From Chryseobacterium sp. HSC-36S06 (GTDB taxonomy: Bacteria; Bacteroidota; Bacteroidia; Flavobacteriales; Weeksellaceae), in the NCBI RefSeq assembly GCF_024171485.1, contig NZ_JALJZX010000001.1, positions 1,054,001 through 1,118,000 of the forward strand: a DNA stretch of 64,000 bases. Reading direction: 5' to 3'. The position numbers were made by a program, and so were the translations under genes. The notes under the pieces are model-generated. The model did not search any database. It was not told where the DNA came from and saw nothing but the letters and a program-made list of their open reading frames with translations. Each line of letters starts with the position of its first letter. The first letter of the stretch is position 1. Shown piece by piece: positions 35,247 to 42,845 of this stretch.

Positions 35247-36032
35247 ATGAGGAACACCGTGTTGAAAATTAAATTACTTACCGCAATTTTTGTAGTATCC
35301 TCGCTTAATGCGCAACTCTTCCGAACCAAGGACCGGATGGATAATCTGGAAGGTTTTGATAACCAGAAATTCAGTTACGGATTTTTTCTCGCGGGCAATA
35401 ATTACGATTATAAGATGGTTCTGAATCCCATGTTTGGGATGGATGGCCAGAAAAATCTTGTGCAGAGTAAATCTTCTTACAGTTTCGGAGCCGGATTAAT
35501 AGGCAAACTACGCCTGAATGATCATTTCGATTTAAGATTTGAGCCCGGACTTCAGTTTGTAGAACGTGAACTGATGTTCAACACCCAATCAAATGATCAG
35601 TATGCGGGTGGAACCAACTCCAATCCACCTTTCATACCCAGAACTTTAACGGACGCAGATAAACTCAGAACCGTGAAATCTACCTATGTGGATTTACCTC
35701 TTTTAATTGAAGTTCACGGGGACAGGTGGTACAATTCGCGACCTTACGCCGCGGCAGGAGTTAACTGGATGATGAATCTTCAGTCGAATAGCAAAGCCGC
35801 AGATGATAATTCCCAGGGACTTTTCCGTACAACAGCGAGTAATTTCGGGTGGTCTGCAGAACTCGGGATTCAGTTTTATTTCAGCAGATTTAAACTGACG
35901 CCGGGATTCCGCGGTACATTTATGATCAATGACGAAATGGTTTCCGATAATCCTGATACTCCACCGTACTGGACTTCCGCAATCACCAGTGCCAAAACAC
36001 GTGCGCTGATGTTCGTTCTTAAATTCGAATAA
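35247..36032 (+). CDS. porT: PorT/SprT-like type IX secretion outer-membrane protein
   Basis: A 261-aa outer-membrane beta-barrel protein with a signal peptide ending VVSSLNAQ near residue 23. Several amphipathic strands follow, and the terminal strand ALMFVLKFE ends in an aromatic-rich motif. It fits the PorT family (SprT in gliding flavobacteria), needed for type IX secretion. Its position directly behind ubiE is, from memory, a common arrangement in this class. The general PorT-like barrel family is broad, so the specific T9SS role is probable, not proven. The protease at 48572 carries the matching sorting domain. Confidence 0.78.
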   Translation: MRNTVLKIKLLTAIFVVSSLNAQLFRTKDRMDNLEGFDNQKFSYGFFLAGNNYDYKMVLNPMFGMDGQKNLVQSKSSYSFGAGLIGKLRLNDHFDLRFEPGLQFVERELMFNTQSNDQYAGGTNSNPPFIPRTLTDADKLRTVKSTYVDLPLLIEVHGDRWYNSRPYAAAGVNWMMNLQSNSKAADDNSQGLFRTTASNFGWSAELGIQFYFSRFKLTPGFRGTFMINDEMVSDNPDTPPYWTSAITSAKTRALMFVLKFE

Positions 36033-36053
36033 ATTCTGACTTACAATATTACT

Positions 36054-36085
36054 AAAGAGAAGACAATCAGTGTCTTCTCTTTTTT
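36054..36085 (+). terminator. Terminator after porT
   Basis: AAAGAGAAGACA / TGTCTTCTCTTT, 12 bp with a five-base loop, then Ts. Confidence 0.87.
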
Positions 36086-36170
36086 ATTTCAAGATATTTT
36101 TAAATATTCGTCCAATTCAAATTAAAATTTTATATTTTTGCTTAATAGTTAGAATTAATTAAGCCTGAAA

Positions 36171-36473
36171 ATGCTCAAGGATTTAGAAAATAATTTTTCG
36201 GTTTTAGAAAAAAGGATTTTGAACGTAAGCAAGAATTACCAGAATCTGAACGAAAAATATTTGGAATTATCACAAGAGCATGAAACACTGAAGAAGAAAT
36301 ATGATGAGGAACGAAAAAAAAGCCAGGTTTTAGCAGAAGAACAAAAAAATATAAAGCTTTACTCAGCAATAACCGGTAATCCCGATCATAACCGACTGAT
36401 GAAAAATCACATCAACAGGTTGATAAAAGAAGTGGATCACTGTATTGCAGAACTTCAAAACAGCGGATTGTAA
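36171..36473 (+). CDS. Short coiled-coil protein coupled to zapA
   Basis: A 100-aa, almost wholly helical protein. Heptad-like spacing of hydrophobic residues runs from about residue 5 to 60 (LENNFSVLEKRILNVSKNY, LKKKYDEERKKSQVLAEE), and a second helix near the C-terminus contains HINRLIKEVDHCIAEL. It shares one base with zapA (TAATG), so translation is coupled. Its size and composition recall the coiled-coil partner ZapB, but I would not transfer that name. TATTTTTG at 36133-36140 provides a promoter with a leader of about 30 nt. Confidence 0.75.
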   Translation: MLKDLENNFSVLEKRILNVSKNYQNLNEKYLELSQEHETLKKKYDEERKKSQVLAEEQKNIKLYSAITGNPDHNRLMKNHINRLIKEVDHCIAELQNSGL

Positions 36474-36760
36474 TGGAAGTAAGAAGAATTACCATCAACA
36501 TTGCCGGAAGAAATTATCCGCTCAATGTTCCCGCTGCAGAAGAAGAAACCCTTCGGAAAGTAGGGAAACAGATTGAAGTGATGATTAAAGATTTTGAACA
36601 GAATTTTGATGTGAGAGATAAGCAGGATGCCCTCGCGATGTGTGCCTTAAAACTGGGTACCAATGCAGAAGTATCTGTTATCACAAACGAAAAAAACATA
36701 AATGCCTCCAACGAGCGGTTACTGAAGATTAATCAGCTGCTGGAAGAATTGGAAAAGTAG
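36473..36760 (+). CDS. zapA: Cell division protein ZapA
   Basis: ZapA cross-links FtsZ filaments at the division ring. The 95-aa protein shows the family layout: a beta start RRITINIAGRNYPLNVPAAEE, the conserved LRKVGKQIEVMIKDFEQNF, then DKQDALAMCALKLGTNAEV, and a C-terminal helix for dimer and tetramer formation. Length is standard. It overlaps the upstream coiled-coil gene by one base and is followed by a probable 6S RNA and rny. Confidence 0.9.
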   Translation: MEVRRITINIAGRNYPLNVPAAEEETLRKVGKQIEVMIKDFEQNFDVRDKQDALAMCALKLGTNAEVSVITNEKNINASNERLLKINQLLEELEK

Positions 36761-36779
36761 ATTTTTCTTTTCCGCAAAC

Positions 36780-36952
36780 AACTGCCTACAATAGTTCTAA
36801 CACATTAAAGGTAAACTCAACGCTAAACAATTACCGGACGAAAGTTCACTTAATGGCGCGCCGACTTGCTCGGATTACAGAAAGTGGAAATCAGTTCAAA
36901 TCGTGTTGATTAGGAGTTTACTCTATATCACTGAATTATTGTGGGCTTTTTT
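36780..36952 (+). ncRNA. ssrS: Probable 6S RNA
   Basis: The 217-nt gap between zapA and rny folds as one long rod. GCCTACAATAGTTC (36784-36797) pairs over 14 bp with GAATTATTGTGGGC (36933-36946), and a T run follows directly as terminator. Inside, GTAAACTC pairs with GAGTTTAC, CAACGC with GTGTTG, and a terminal arm contains CCGA/TCGG. A closed rod with a large central bubble, about 165-180 nt long and downstream of zapA, is the layout of 6S RNA, which binds RNA polymerase holoenzyme in stationary phase. The exact 5' end is uncertain. Confidence 0.72.
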
Positions 36953-36977
36953 ATTGATGACAATTTAAACTAAACAT

Positions 36978-38549
36978 ATGACAACAACCGCCATTATTAT
37001 TGGTATTGTTTGCCTTGTAATCGGAGCTGTAATCGGAATGTTATTTTCCAGAAGTTCCCTTAATGCAAAGGCAAAATTCATCGTACAGGATGCAAAGAAA
37101 AATGCCGAAAACCTTATAGAAAAAGCCACCGTTCAGGCAGAATCCATCAGAAAGGAAAAACAGCTGCAGGCAAAAGAAAAATTCATGGAGCTGAAATCCC
37201 AGCACGACGCTGATATCCAGACCCGCGAAAAGAAAATGCAGGATGCAGAGAAAAGAATCAAAGACAAAGAAAACAAACTCAATGACGAGCTGAGTAAGAC
37301 CGGGAAATTAGAGAAAGATCTTGACCGCCAAATTTCAGACTACGGAAAAAAACACGAAATCCTCGAGAGAAAACAGCAGGAACTTGATGTGGCAACCGCC
37401 CAGAAAGTTGAGATGCTTGAAAAAATAGCAAATTATTCCGCAGAAGATGCCAGAAACGAATTGGTAGAAGCCATGAAATCTGAAGCGAAAACAAGAGCAC
37501 AGGCTCATGTACAGAGCATTATGGAGGAAGCTAACCTTAACGCAAAACAGGAAGCCAGAAAAATCGTTATCCAGACCATTCAGAGAATTGGAACCGAGCA
37601 GGCGATTGAAAATTCAGTATCGGTGTTCAATATTGAATCTGATGAAGTAAAAGGTAGAATTATCGGTAGAGAAGGAAGAAACATCCGTGCGTTAGAAGCT
37701 GCAACCGGCGTTGAAATTATCGTTGACGATACTCCGGAAGCAATTCTGCTTTCCTGTTTCGATCCTGTGAGAAGAGAGATCGCAAGACTTTCGCTTCACC
37801 GATTAGTTACTGACGGAAGAATTCACCCCGCAAGAATCGAAGAAGTTGTAGAGAAAACCAAAAAACATATTGAAGAAGAAATCATCGAGGTTGGTAAAAG
37901 AACCGTTATCGATTTAGGCGTTCATGGTTTACATCCGGAATTGGTGAAAATCGTTGGGCGTATGAAATTCCGTTCTTCTTACGGGCAAAACCTTTTACAG
38001 CACTCCAGAGAGGTTGCGAACATCGCTGCTACCATGGCTGCAGAATTAGGACTGAATGTAAAATTGGCGAAAAGAGCCGGCTTACTTCACGATATCGGTA
38101 AAGTTCCTGAGCAGGAATCTGAACTTCCACATGCACTTTTAGGAATGCAATGGGCAGAAAAATACGGCGAAAACGCCGAAGTAGTAAACGCAATTGGTGC
38201 CCACCACGACGAGGTTGAGATGACTTCCTTGCTTTCACCAATTATTCAGGTGGCTGATGCGATTTCCGGAGCGAGACCAGGCGCGAGACGTCAGGTTCTG
38301 GAATCTTATATCCAGAGACTGAAAGATCTGGAAGCTGCTGCGTTAAGTTTTGACGGTGTTTCCAGTGCTTATGCGATTCAGGCGGGACGTGAGCTCCGCG
38401 TGATGGTTGAAAGCGGAAAAGTAAGCGACGATAAGTCTGCACAGCTTTCTTATGATATTTCAGAGAAAATTCAGAATGAACTTACATATCCAGGACAGGT
38501 GAGAGTAACGGTTATCCGCGAAACCAGATCTGTAAATATTGCAAGATAA
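36978..38549 (+). CDS. rny: Ribonuclease Y
   Basis: Membrane-anchored endoribonuclease that starts mRNA decay. The 523-aa protein has one N-terminal membrane helix (residues 4-24), a long charged coiled coil to about residue 205, a KH domain with [20 protein letters not shown], and an HD domain with [22 protein letters not shown] and [20 protein letters not shown]. All metal-binding residues are present. The ATG 25 nt after the 6S terminator is the clear start. Confidence 0.97.
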   Translation: MTTTAIIIGIVCLVIGAVIGMLFSRSSLNAKAKFIVQDAKKNAENLIEKATVQAESIRKEKQLQAKEKFMELKSQHDADIQTREKKMQDAEKRIKDKENKLNDELSKTGKLEKDLDRQISDYGKKHEILERKQQELDVATAQKVEMLEKIANYSAEDARNELVEAMKSEAKTRAQAHVQSIMEEANLNAKQEARKIVIQTIQRIGTEQAIENSVSVFNIESDEVKGRIIGREGRNIRALEAATGVEIIVDDTPEAILLSCFDPVRREIARLSLHRLVTDGRIHPARIEEVVEKTKKHIEEEIIEVGKRTVIDLGVHGLHPELVKIVGRMKFRSSYGQNLLQHSREVANIAATMAAELGLNVKLAKRAGLLHDIGKVPEQESELPHALLGMQWAEKYGENAEVVNAIGAHHDEVEMTSLLSPIIQVADAISGARPGARRQVLESYIQRLKDLEAAALSFDGVSSAYAIQAGRELRVMVESGKVSDDKSAQLSYDISEKIQNELTYPGQVRVTVIRETRSVNIAR

Positions 38550-38568
38550 TTCTGATTTAAACAACCTA

Positions 38569-38599
38569 AAAAATCCTTCCATTTGGAAGGATTTTTTTT
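38569..38599. terminator. Bidirectional terminator between rny and the thioesterase
   Basis: AAAAATCCTTCC / GGAAGGATTTTT with an ATTT loop. T runs occur on both strands, so it can serve rny rightward and the thioesterase leftward. Confidence 0.83.
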
Positions 38600-38616
38600 G
38601 AAGAAATACAGATTTT

Positions 38617-39081
38617 TTAGAGAAAGGGCTTCATTTCGTCCTCGATATTTTTCCGCAGATCCATGAGTTTAATTGCGTATTTTTCCATCTGCTTCTGATG
38701 TTCGGTTTCGGGTACAAATTCGGGAACCCGTACGGAATTACCCTCGTCATCTACCGCGACAAAAACAATAATACAGTGCGTTTTTTTTTCGAAATCGTTG
38801 CGCTTAATATTTCTGGAAAAAACATTAATTGCAATATGCATACTTGTGGTTCCGGTATAAATCACTTCGGCTTCAACTTTTACGATGTGACCGATTTTTA
38901 TTGGCGAATAAAAACGGATTCCACCCACATAAACGGTTACACAGTAACTGGAGCTCCAGGAACTTGCACACGCGTAGCCCGCCTGATCAATCCATTTCAT
39001 AACACTACCGCCATGAACATTTCCTCCATAATTTACATCGCTTGGTTCAGAAATAAACTGAAAGACCGTTTTAGTCACCAT
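38617..39081 (-). CDS. Acyl-CoA thioesterase, hotdog fold (YciA/BACH type)
   Basis: A 154-aa single hotdog domain. NYGGNVHGGSVMKWIDQAGYA near residue 17 contains the catalytic Asn/Asp of the acyl-CoA thioesterase group, and YVGGIRFYSPIKIGHIVKVE is the second conserved strand. It would hydrolyse acyl-CoA to free fatty acid and CoA in the cytoplasm. The charged C-terminal tail is family-typical. It converges on rny across a shared terminator and is divergent from the ArsC-like gene. Confidence 0.88.
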   Translation of the reverse strand: MVTKTVFQFISEPSDVNYGGNVHGGSVMKWIDQAGYACASSWSSSYCVTVYVGGIRFYSPIKIGHIVKVEAEVIYTGTTSMHIAINVFSRNIKRNDFEKKTHCIIVFVAVDDEGNSVRVPEFVPETEHQKQMEKYAIKLMDLRKNIEDEMKPFL

Positions 39082-39140
39082 TATTTTCTTAAATTTAAAT
39101 AAAGATATTGATAAAATTTTTAAATTCCTTTTATAAACCC

Positions 39141-39148
39141 TATTTTTG
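39141..39148 (+). promoter_or_regulatory. TATTTTTG box 4 nt before the ArsC-like gene
   Basis: The string TATTTTTGAAACATGAA is identical to that at trmH. A conventional start site 4-5 nt after the box would fall on the ATG itself. Confidence 0.5.
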
Positions 39149-39152
39149 AAAC

Positions 39153-39503
39153 ATGAAAAAAGTATTTTATTTAAAAACCTGCGATACCTGTTTGAAAATT
39201 CTTAAGAAATTTAATCTGAAGGACTGGGAGCACCGGGAAATAAAAATAAATCCTATAACTCCAGAAGAACTGGAGGAAATGTACAAACTTGCGGGTTCAT
39301 ATGAAGCGCTTTTCAGTAAAAAATCTAACCAGATTAAACTTCGTGAAATCGACGCTAAGACGCTCCAGGAAAACGACTATAAAGAACTGATCCTTGATCA
39401 TTATACTTTTTTGAAGCGCCCTGTATTTATAACAGATAAAGAGATATTTATCGGCAGCGAAAAGAAAACTGTTGAAGCATTACGTGCACATTTTGCAGAT
39501 TAA
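39153..39503 (+). CDS. ArsC/Spx-family glutaredoxin-like protein
   Basis: A 116-aa thioredoxin-fold protein of the ArsC/YffB/Spx family. The active site region is YLKTCDTCLKILKKF, with cysteines at the positions of the family CX2C motif, and the C-terminal block FLKRPVFITDKEIFIGSEKK matches the RPxV segment of ArsC-like proteins. True arsenate reductase activity is not certain: no other arsenic genes are nearby, and many flavobacterial members are uncharacterised. It lies 3 nt upstream of the next gene. Confidence 0.82.
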   Translation: MKKVFYLKTCDTCLKILKKFNLKDWEHREIKINPITPEELEEMYKLAGSYEALFSKKSNQIKLREIDAKTLQENDYKELILDHYTFLKRPVFITDKEIFIGSEKKTVEALRAHFAD

Positions 39504-39506
39504 ACC

Positions 39507-39847
39507 ATGAAATTCCTTACGGTTTTTCTCTTTTTACTTACCGTAAATCTTACAGCACAGACTGTTTATAAAACCCCCACCGGCACAAAATATCATTTAT
39601 CAGACTGCCGGATGGTAAAAAATGTGTCTTCTGCGTTAAGTGTAGAGAAAGCCCTGAAAGAAGGTTTTGCACCGTGTAAAATTTGTGAACCCCTTTTCGA
39701 ACGGTTTCTGGCTCGGTTTCAAAGCCCAAGAAAGCATCGGGACAGAATTCCATCAACCGTTGTTTCGCAACCACAAAAACCGGAACACGGTGCAAGAGAA
39801 ATACAAGTATCGGCAACGATTTCTGTTTCCAGCATTTACCGAAATAG
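39507..39847 (+). pseudogene. Secreted cysteine-rich protein split by a frameshift
   Basis: The first frame gives a signal peptide (MKFLTVFLFLLTVNLTAQ) and a C...CxxC segment (TKYHLSDCRMVKN, then GFAPCKICEP). The end of a typical relative lies in the -1 frame after the CCCCTTTT run at 39690-39697: NRCFATTKTGTRCKR, then NDFCFQHLPK and a stop at 39845-39847. That C-X9-C-X10-C-X2-H pattern looks like a small zinc-binding domain. One missing C in the run explains the break, giving an intact protein of about 114 aa. The first frame otherwise continues to 39887 with unlike-protein sequence. Sequencing error and real mutation are both possible. Confidence 0.78.
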
Positions 39848-39911
39848 GTTCCGCATTTTGCGATCTGAATGTGACATAATTTCCTGAAGATCAGCTTTGT
39901 TAAGTAATTTT

Positions 39912-39940
39912 GTCCGCGAATTGTCGCGGGCATTTTTTTT
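39912..39940 (+). terminator. Terminator after the frameshifted gene
   Basis: GTCCGCGA / TCGCGGGC, eight bp with an ATTG loop, followed by eight Ts. Its position fits a gene ending at 39847 or 39887. Confidence 0.8.
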
Positions 39941-39988
39941 GTGGAAATTAGAGTAACCACAAAATGTTTAACCCTTAAATTTAATGTC

Positions 39989-40417
39989 ATGTCAAATTTA
40001 ATCAGAAGCAACAGTTTTTTTGATGACTTTCTTACAAAAGATTTATTTGAATTTAACAGACCGAAATTTACCCGATCTGAGTTGACCTTGCCATCAGTTA
40101 ACGTGAAAGAACTTGATAATGGTTTTGAAATTCATGTGGCTGCACCCGGAATAAAAAAAGAAGATTTAAAAATTAATCTGGAGCGAAACATTTTAAACAT
40201 TTCCAGCGAGACTAAAACCGAAAACGAAGAAAAGGACGAAAAAGGCGCATTTACCCGAAGAGAGTTTAATTACAGCTCATTCAGCCGTTCTTTCACCCTG
40301 CCTGAAGATGCGGAACCGGAAAAAATTGAAGCAACCTATGAAGACGGTATTCTAAAGATTATGGTACCGAAAAAAGAGGTAACCATGCAGAATGTAAAAA
40401 CGATTGAAGTGAAATAA
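39989..40417 (+). CDS. Hsp20/alpha-crystallin small heat-shock protein
   Basis: A 142-aa ATP-independent holdase. After a variable N-terminus (MSNLIRSNSFFDDFLTKDLF) comes the alpha-crystallin domain: VKELDNGFEIHVAAPGIKKE near residue 37, RREFNYSSFSRSFTLPEDAE, and IEATYEDGILKIMVPKKE with the GIL motif. I start at 39989 because the longer frame from 39941 begins at a GTG inside the upstream terminator. It is monocistronic, with terminators on both sides. Confidence 0.92.
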   Translation: MSNLIRSNSFFDDFLTKDLFEFNRPKFTRSELTLPSVNVKELDNGFEIHVAAPGIKKEDLKINLERNILNISSETKTENEEKDEKGAFTRREFNYSSFSRSFTLPEDAEPEKIEATYEDGILKIMVPKKEVTMQNVKTIEVK

Positions 40418-40440
40418 AATGAGTTGACTGTAAAAAACGA

Positions 40441-40468
40441 AAAACCGTTTGAAATTTCAAACGGTTTT
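40441..40468. terminator. Bidirectional terminator between hsp20 and gcvT
   Basis: A perfect 28-base palindrome (AAAACCGTTTGAAA and its complement) with T runs on both strands, between convergent genes. Confidence 0.87.
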
Positions 40469-40490
40469 TATTTATATCAAAAGAGATTTT

Positions 40491-41573
40491 TTATACAAAA
40501 GGGAGTTTTACCACTTTCGCAGGAATACTTTTATTTCTGATCTGAATAAAAATCTCAGAACCTACTTTAAAATGTGGTTTTGCCACGTAAGCCAATCCAA
40601 TTCCGATATTTTTCATCGGGCTCATGGTTCCCGATGTTACTTTTCCGATTTGGTTACCTTCAGCATCTACCACAAGATAATCGTGTCTTGGGATTGCTCT
40701 TTCCTGCATTTCAAAGCCGACCAGTTTTCTGGTAACGCCGTCTTCTTTTTGTTTTGCAAAAGTTTCTTTGTCCACAAAATCTTTATCAAATTTGGTGATC
40801 CAGCCCAAACCAGCTTCCATTGGCGAAGTGGTGTCATCAATGTCGTTTCCGTAAAGACAGAAGCCTTTTTCAAGCCTTAATGTGTCTCTGGAAGCCAATC
40901 CGCAAGGAATTAAACCGAATTCTTCACCAGCTTTTGTAAGAGCGTCCCACATTTTTACCGCATCTTCATTTTTAAAATAAATTTCAAAACCGCCGCTTCC
41001 CGTATAACCGGTGTTGGAGATAATCACGTTGGAAATTCCGGCAACGATACCTTCACTAAAATGATAAAATGGAATTTCTGCAAGATTAGAATCTGTAAGT
41101 TTCTGCATCGTTTCCGCAGCTTTCGGACCCTGAACCGCAATCAGCGACATTTCATCTGAAGCATTCGTCAGTTGAGCACCGAATTTTTCGTTGTATTTGG
41201 AGATATGGTCCCAGTCTTTCTCAATATTGGAAGCGTTTACCACCACAAAATATTTTTCGTCTGCCATTTTGTAAACGATAAGGTCATCTACAATTCCGCC
41301 GCTTCCATTAGGCAGACAGGTGTATTGTGCTTTTCCGTCTTCCAGGGTGTCAACGTTGTTGGTCGTAACATACTGCAGCAAATCTTTTGCGGTAGGGCCT
41401 TCAACGAAAAACTGTCCCATGTGTGAAACATCAAAAATTCCAACTTTTTCGCGTACAGCAAAATGTTCATCAGTAACTCCGGAATATTGCACAGGCATTT
41501 CAAAACCTGCAAAAGGCACCATTTTTGCGCCCAGAGCAACATGCTTGTCAAACAGGGCAGTCTTTTTATTCAT
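40491..41573 (-). CDS. gcvT: Glycine cleavage system T protein
   Basis: Aminomethyltransferase of the glycine cleavage complex; releases ammonia from the H-protein-bound aminomethyl group and makes methylene-tetrahydrofolate. The 360-aa protein shows FAGFEMPVQYSGVTDEHFAV near the N-terminus, VGIFDVSHMGQF, ISNTGYTGSGGFEIY and RDTLRLEKGFCLYGNDID, all GcvT blocks. gcvH and gcvP are not beside it, common in flavobacteria. No glycine riboswitch is evident upstream; that gap is mostly a dispersed repeat. Confidence 0.96.
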   Translation of the reverse strand: MNKKTALFDKHVALGAKMVPFAGFEMPVQYSGVTDEHFAVREKVGIFDVSHMGQFFVEGPTAKDLLQYVTTNNVDTLEDGKAQYTCLPNGSGGIVDDLIVYKMADEKYFVVVNASNIEKDWDHISKYNEKFGAQLTNASDEMSLIAVQGPKAAETMQKLTDSNLAEIPFYHFSEGIVAGISNVIISNTGYTGSGGFEIYFKNEDAVKMWDALTKAGEEFGLIPCGLASRDTLRLEKGFCLYGNDIDDTTSPMEAGLGWITKFDKDFVDKETFAKQKEDGVTRKLVGFEMQERAIPRHDYLVVDAEGNQIGKVTSGTMSPMKNIGIGLAYVAKPHFKVGSEIFIQIRNKSIPAKVVKLPFV

Positions 41574-41630
41574 TTCTTCTAATTTATTTTATTGTTTTTA
41601 TTTAGGAGCATTTGGCTTAGTTTTTTATCC

Positions 41631-41706
41631 TAAAACCCGTCCCGCTTTCCGCTGTATCTTTTGCTTTGCTGCGCTTCGCAAAAGGATGCCACTTCAATCG
41701 GGGCTA
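41631..41706 (+). repeat. Dispersed hairpin repeat, copy D
   Basis: Core TCCCGCTTTCCGCTGTATC, a hairpin CTTTTGC / GCAAAAG with a 14-base loop (about 41658-41685), then ATGCCACTTCAATCGGGGC. In reverse complement it reads AGCCCCGATTGAAGTGGCAT, which resembles a widespread flavobacterial intergenic element as I remember it. It lies 58 nt upstream of the gcvT start and shortly beyond the idi stop. Confidence 0.72.
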
Positions 41707-41724
41707 TAATTTAGCGTAGTTTTT

Positions 41725-42237
41725 TTATTCGAGGTGTTGCTTGTATTCTTTAAGAATAATTTTAAACCATTCCGTGAAATTTTCCGGATTTGCCGACATT
41801 TCCTTATCCAGTTCATCAATAGAAATATACCGAACTTCCGAAACTTCATCTTCATTCAGTTTAAATTCTCCTTCGAAATTTCCGGTGAAGACATGATCCA
41901 GTTCGTGTTCCCACAAATTCTGGCCTACATCTGCCTTGTAAAGAAAATTAAACCGGTAGGTGATTGGCGTTTCGATTCCCAACTCTTCTTTCAGCCGGCG
42001 CTGTGCCGCTTCCATATACGTTTCGCCCATTCTGGGGTGCGAACATACCGCATTGGTCCACTGGTTAGGCGAATGGTATTTGTCGGCAGCTCTTTTCTGC
42101 AACAGCATTTCACCTTTGTCATTAAATAAAAAAACTGAAAATGCACGATGCAGAATCCCATTTTCATGAGCCTGCATTTTATCCATGACGCCTAGAATTT
42201 CGTCCTTTTCAGAAACTAAAACCACTTGTTCTTCCAT
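41725..42237 (-). CDS. idi: Isopentenyl-diphosphate delta-isomerase, type 1
   Basis: Interconverts isopentenyl and dimethylallyl diphosphate for isoprenoid synthesis. The 170-aa Nudix-fold protein has the catalytic cysteine in NAVCSHPRMGE near residue 65, the Nudix-like helix EAAQRRLKEELGIETP, and the catalytic glutamate in WEHELDHVF. I start at the second ATG (42237) because the first, at 42246, lies inside the TAAATTTG box at 42251-42244 and adds only three residues. Confidence 0.94.
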   Translation of the reverse strand: MEEQVVLVSEKDEILGVMDKMQAHENGILHRAFSVFLFNDKGEMLLQKRAADKYHSPNQWTNAVCSHPRMGETYMEAAQRRLKEELGIETPITYRFNFLYKADVGQNLWEHELDHVFTGNFEGEFKLNEDEVSEVRYISIDELDKEMSANPENFTEWFKIILKEYKQHLE

Positions 42238-42243
42238 ATCACA

Positions 42244-42251
42244 CAAATTTA
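42244..42251 (-). promoter_or_regulatory. TAAATTTG box 6 nt before idi
   Basis: A TAnnTTTG match on the minus strand followed by TGTGAT and then ATG. It excludes the upstream ATG at 42246 as a start if it is the real promoter. Confidence 0.5.
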
Positions 42252-42437
42252 AGTTTTAAAAATTAGGTACTCAAATTTTTGTGAAATTTTAATAACCCAA
42301 CCATTAAAAATCACCGGTTACAAGTAATGTTATCTTACGTTTTCTGGCAGATTTTATGGCATCCATTTGCGGAATTTTAGATTTATATGCCTGTGAACCA
42401 ACGAAAATTTGTAATTTTGCTCCTTAAAATTCAAGCG

Positions 42438-42839
42438 ATGGAATTAGAATATAAAGACCATTTAAGCCCGATGTTGAAGGGCGATATCAAGAACTATCTT
42501 ATTGATATCGACGGCACCATAACCGATGATGTACCCAATGAAGAGCCGGAAAGAATGGTGGATTGCGAGCCCTATCCGGATGCGCTGGAAACCATTAACC
42601 GCTGGTACGACCAGGGGCATATCATCTGCTTTTTTACATCGCGTACAGAGAACCTGAAGCAGATTACCATCGACTGGTTAGATAAACACGGGTTTAAATA
42701 TCACAGCGTTTTGTGCGGAAAACCGCGCGGCGGAAATTATCACTGGATCGATAACCATTTGGTCAGAGCAACAAGATACAAAGGAAAATTCACCGATTTG
42801 GTTGAAAAACAGGTCACCATTGAAGTATTTAAAGATTAA
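42438..42839 (+). CDS. HAD-superfamily phosphatase-like protein
   Basis: A 133-aa small HAD protein. The nucleophile motif is YLIDIDGTITDDV near residue 21, motif II is the threonine/serine in CFFTSRTENLK, and the later motif is GNYHWIDNHLV, where the metal-binding acidic residue would be. It resembles proteins often labelled phosphoheptose isomerase in flavobacteria, a doubtful name given the HAD fold. TAATTTTG at 42412-42419 sets the start at 42438 with an 18-nt leader; the longer frame would begin upstream of that promoter. It lies 6 nt before the dehydrogenase and is probably co-transcribed. Confidence 0.82.
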   Translation: MELEYKDHLSPMLKGDIKNYLIDIDGTITDDVPNEEPERMVDCEPYPDALETINRWYDQGHIICFFTSRTENLKQITIDWLDKHGFKYHSVLCGKPRGGNYHWIDNHLVRATRYKGKFTDLVEKQVTIEVFKD

Positions 42840-42845
42840 AGAAGA

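Noticed and set aside
39690-39697. Programmed -1 frameshift at CCCCTTTT
   Set aside because: The zero-frame codons there are CCC CTT TTC, not the X XXY YYZ arrangement, and no strong downstream structure stands out. A missing base is simpler.
39550-40011. 153-codon open frame on the minus strand across the frameshifted gene
   Set aside because: It runs antisense to the signal peptide and cysteine motifs of the plus-strand gene and through its terminator, with no recognisable family features.
41574-41724. Glycine riboswitch upstream of gcvT
   Set aside because: The gap is mostly repeat copy D; I could not find the paired glycine aptamer cores.
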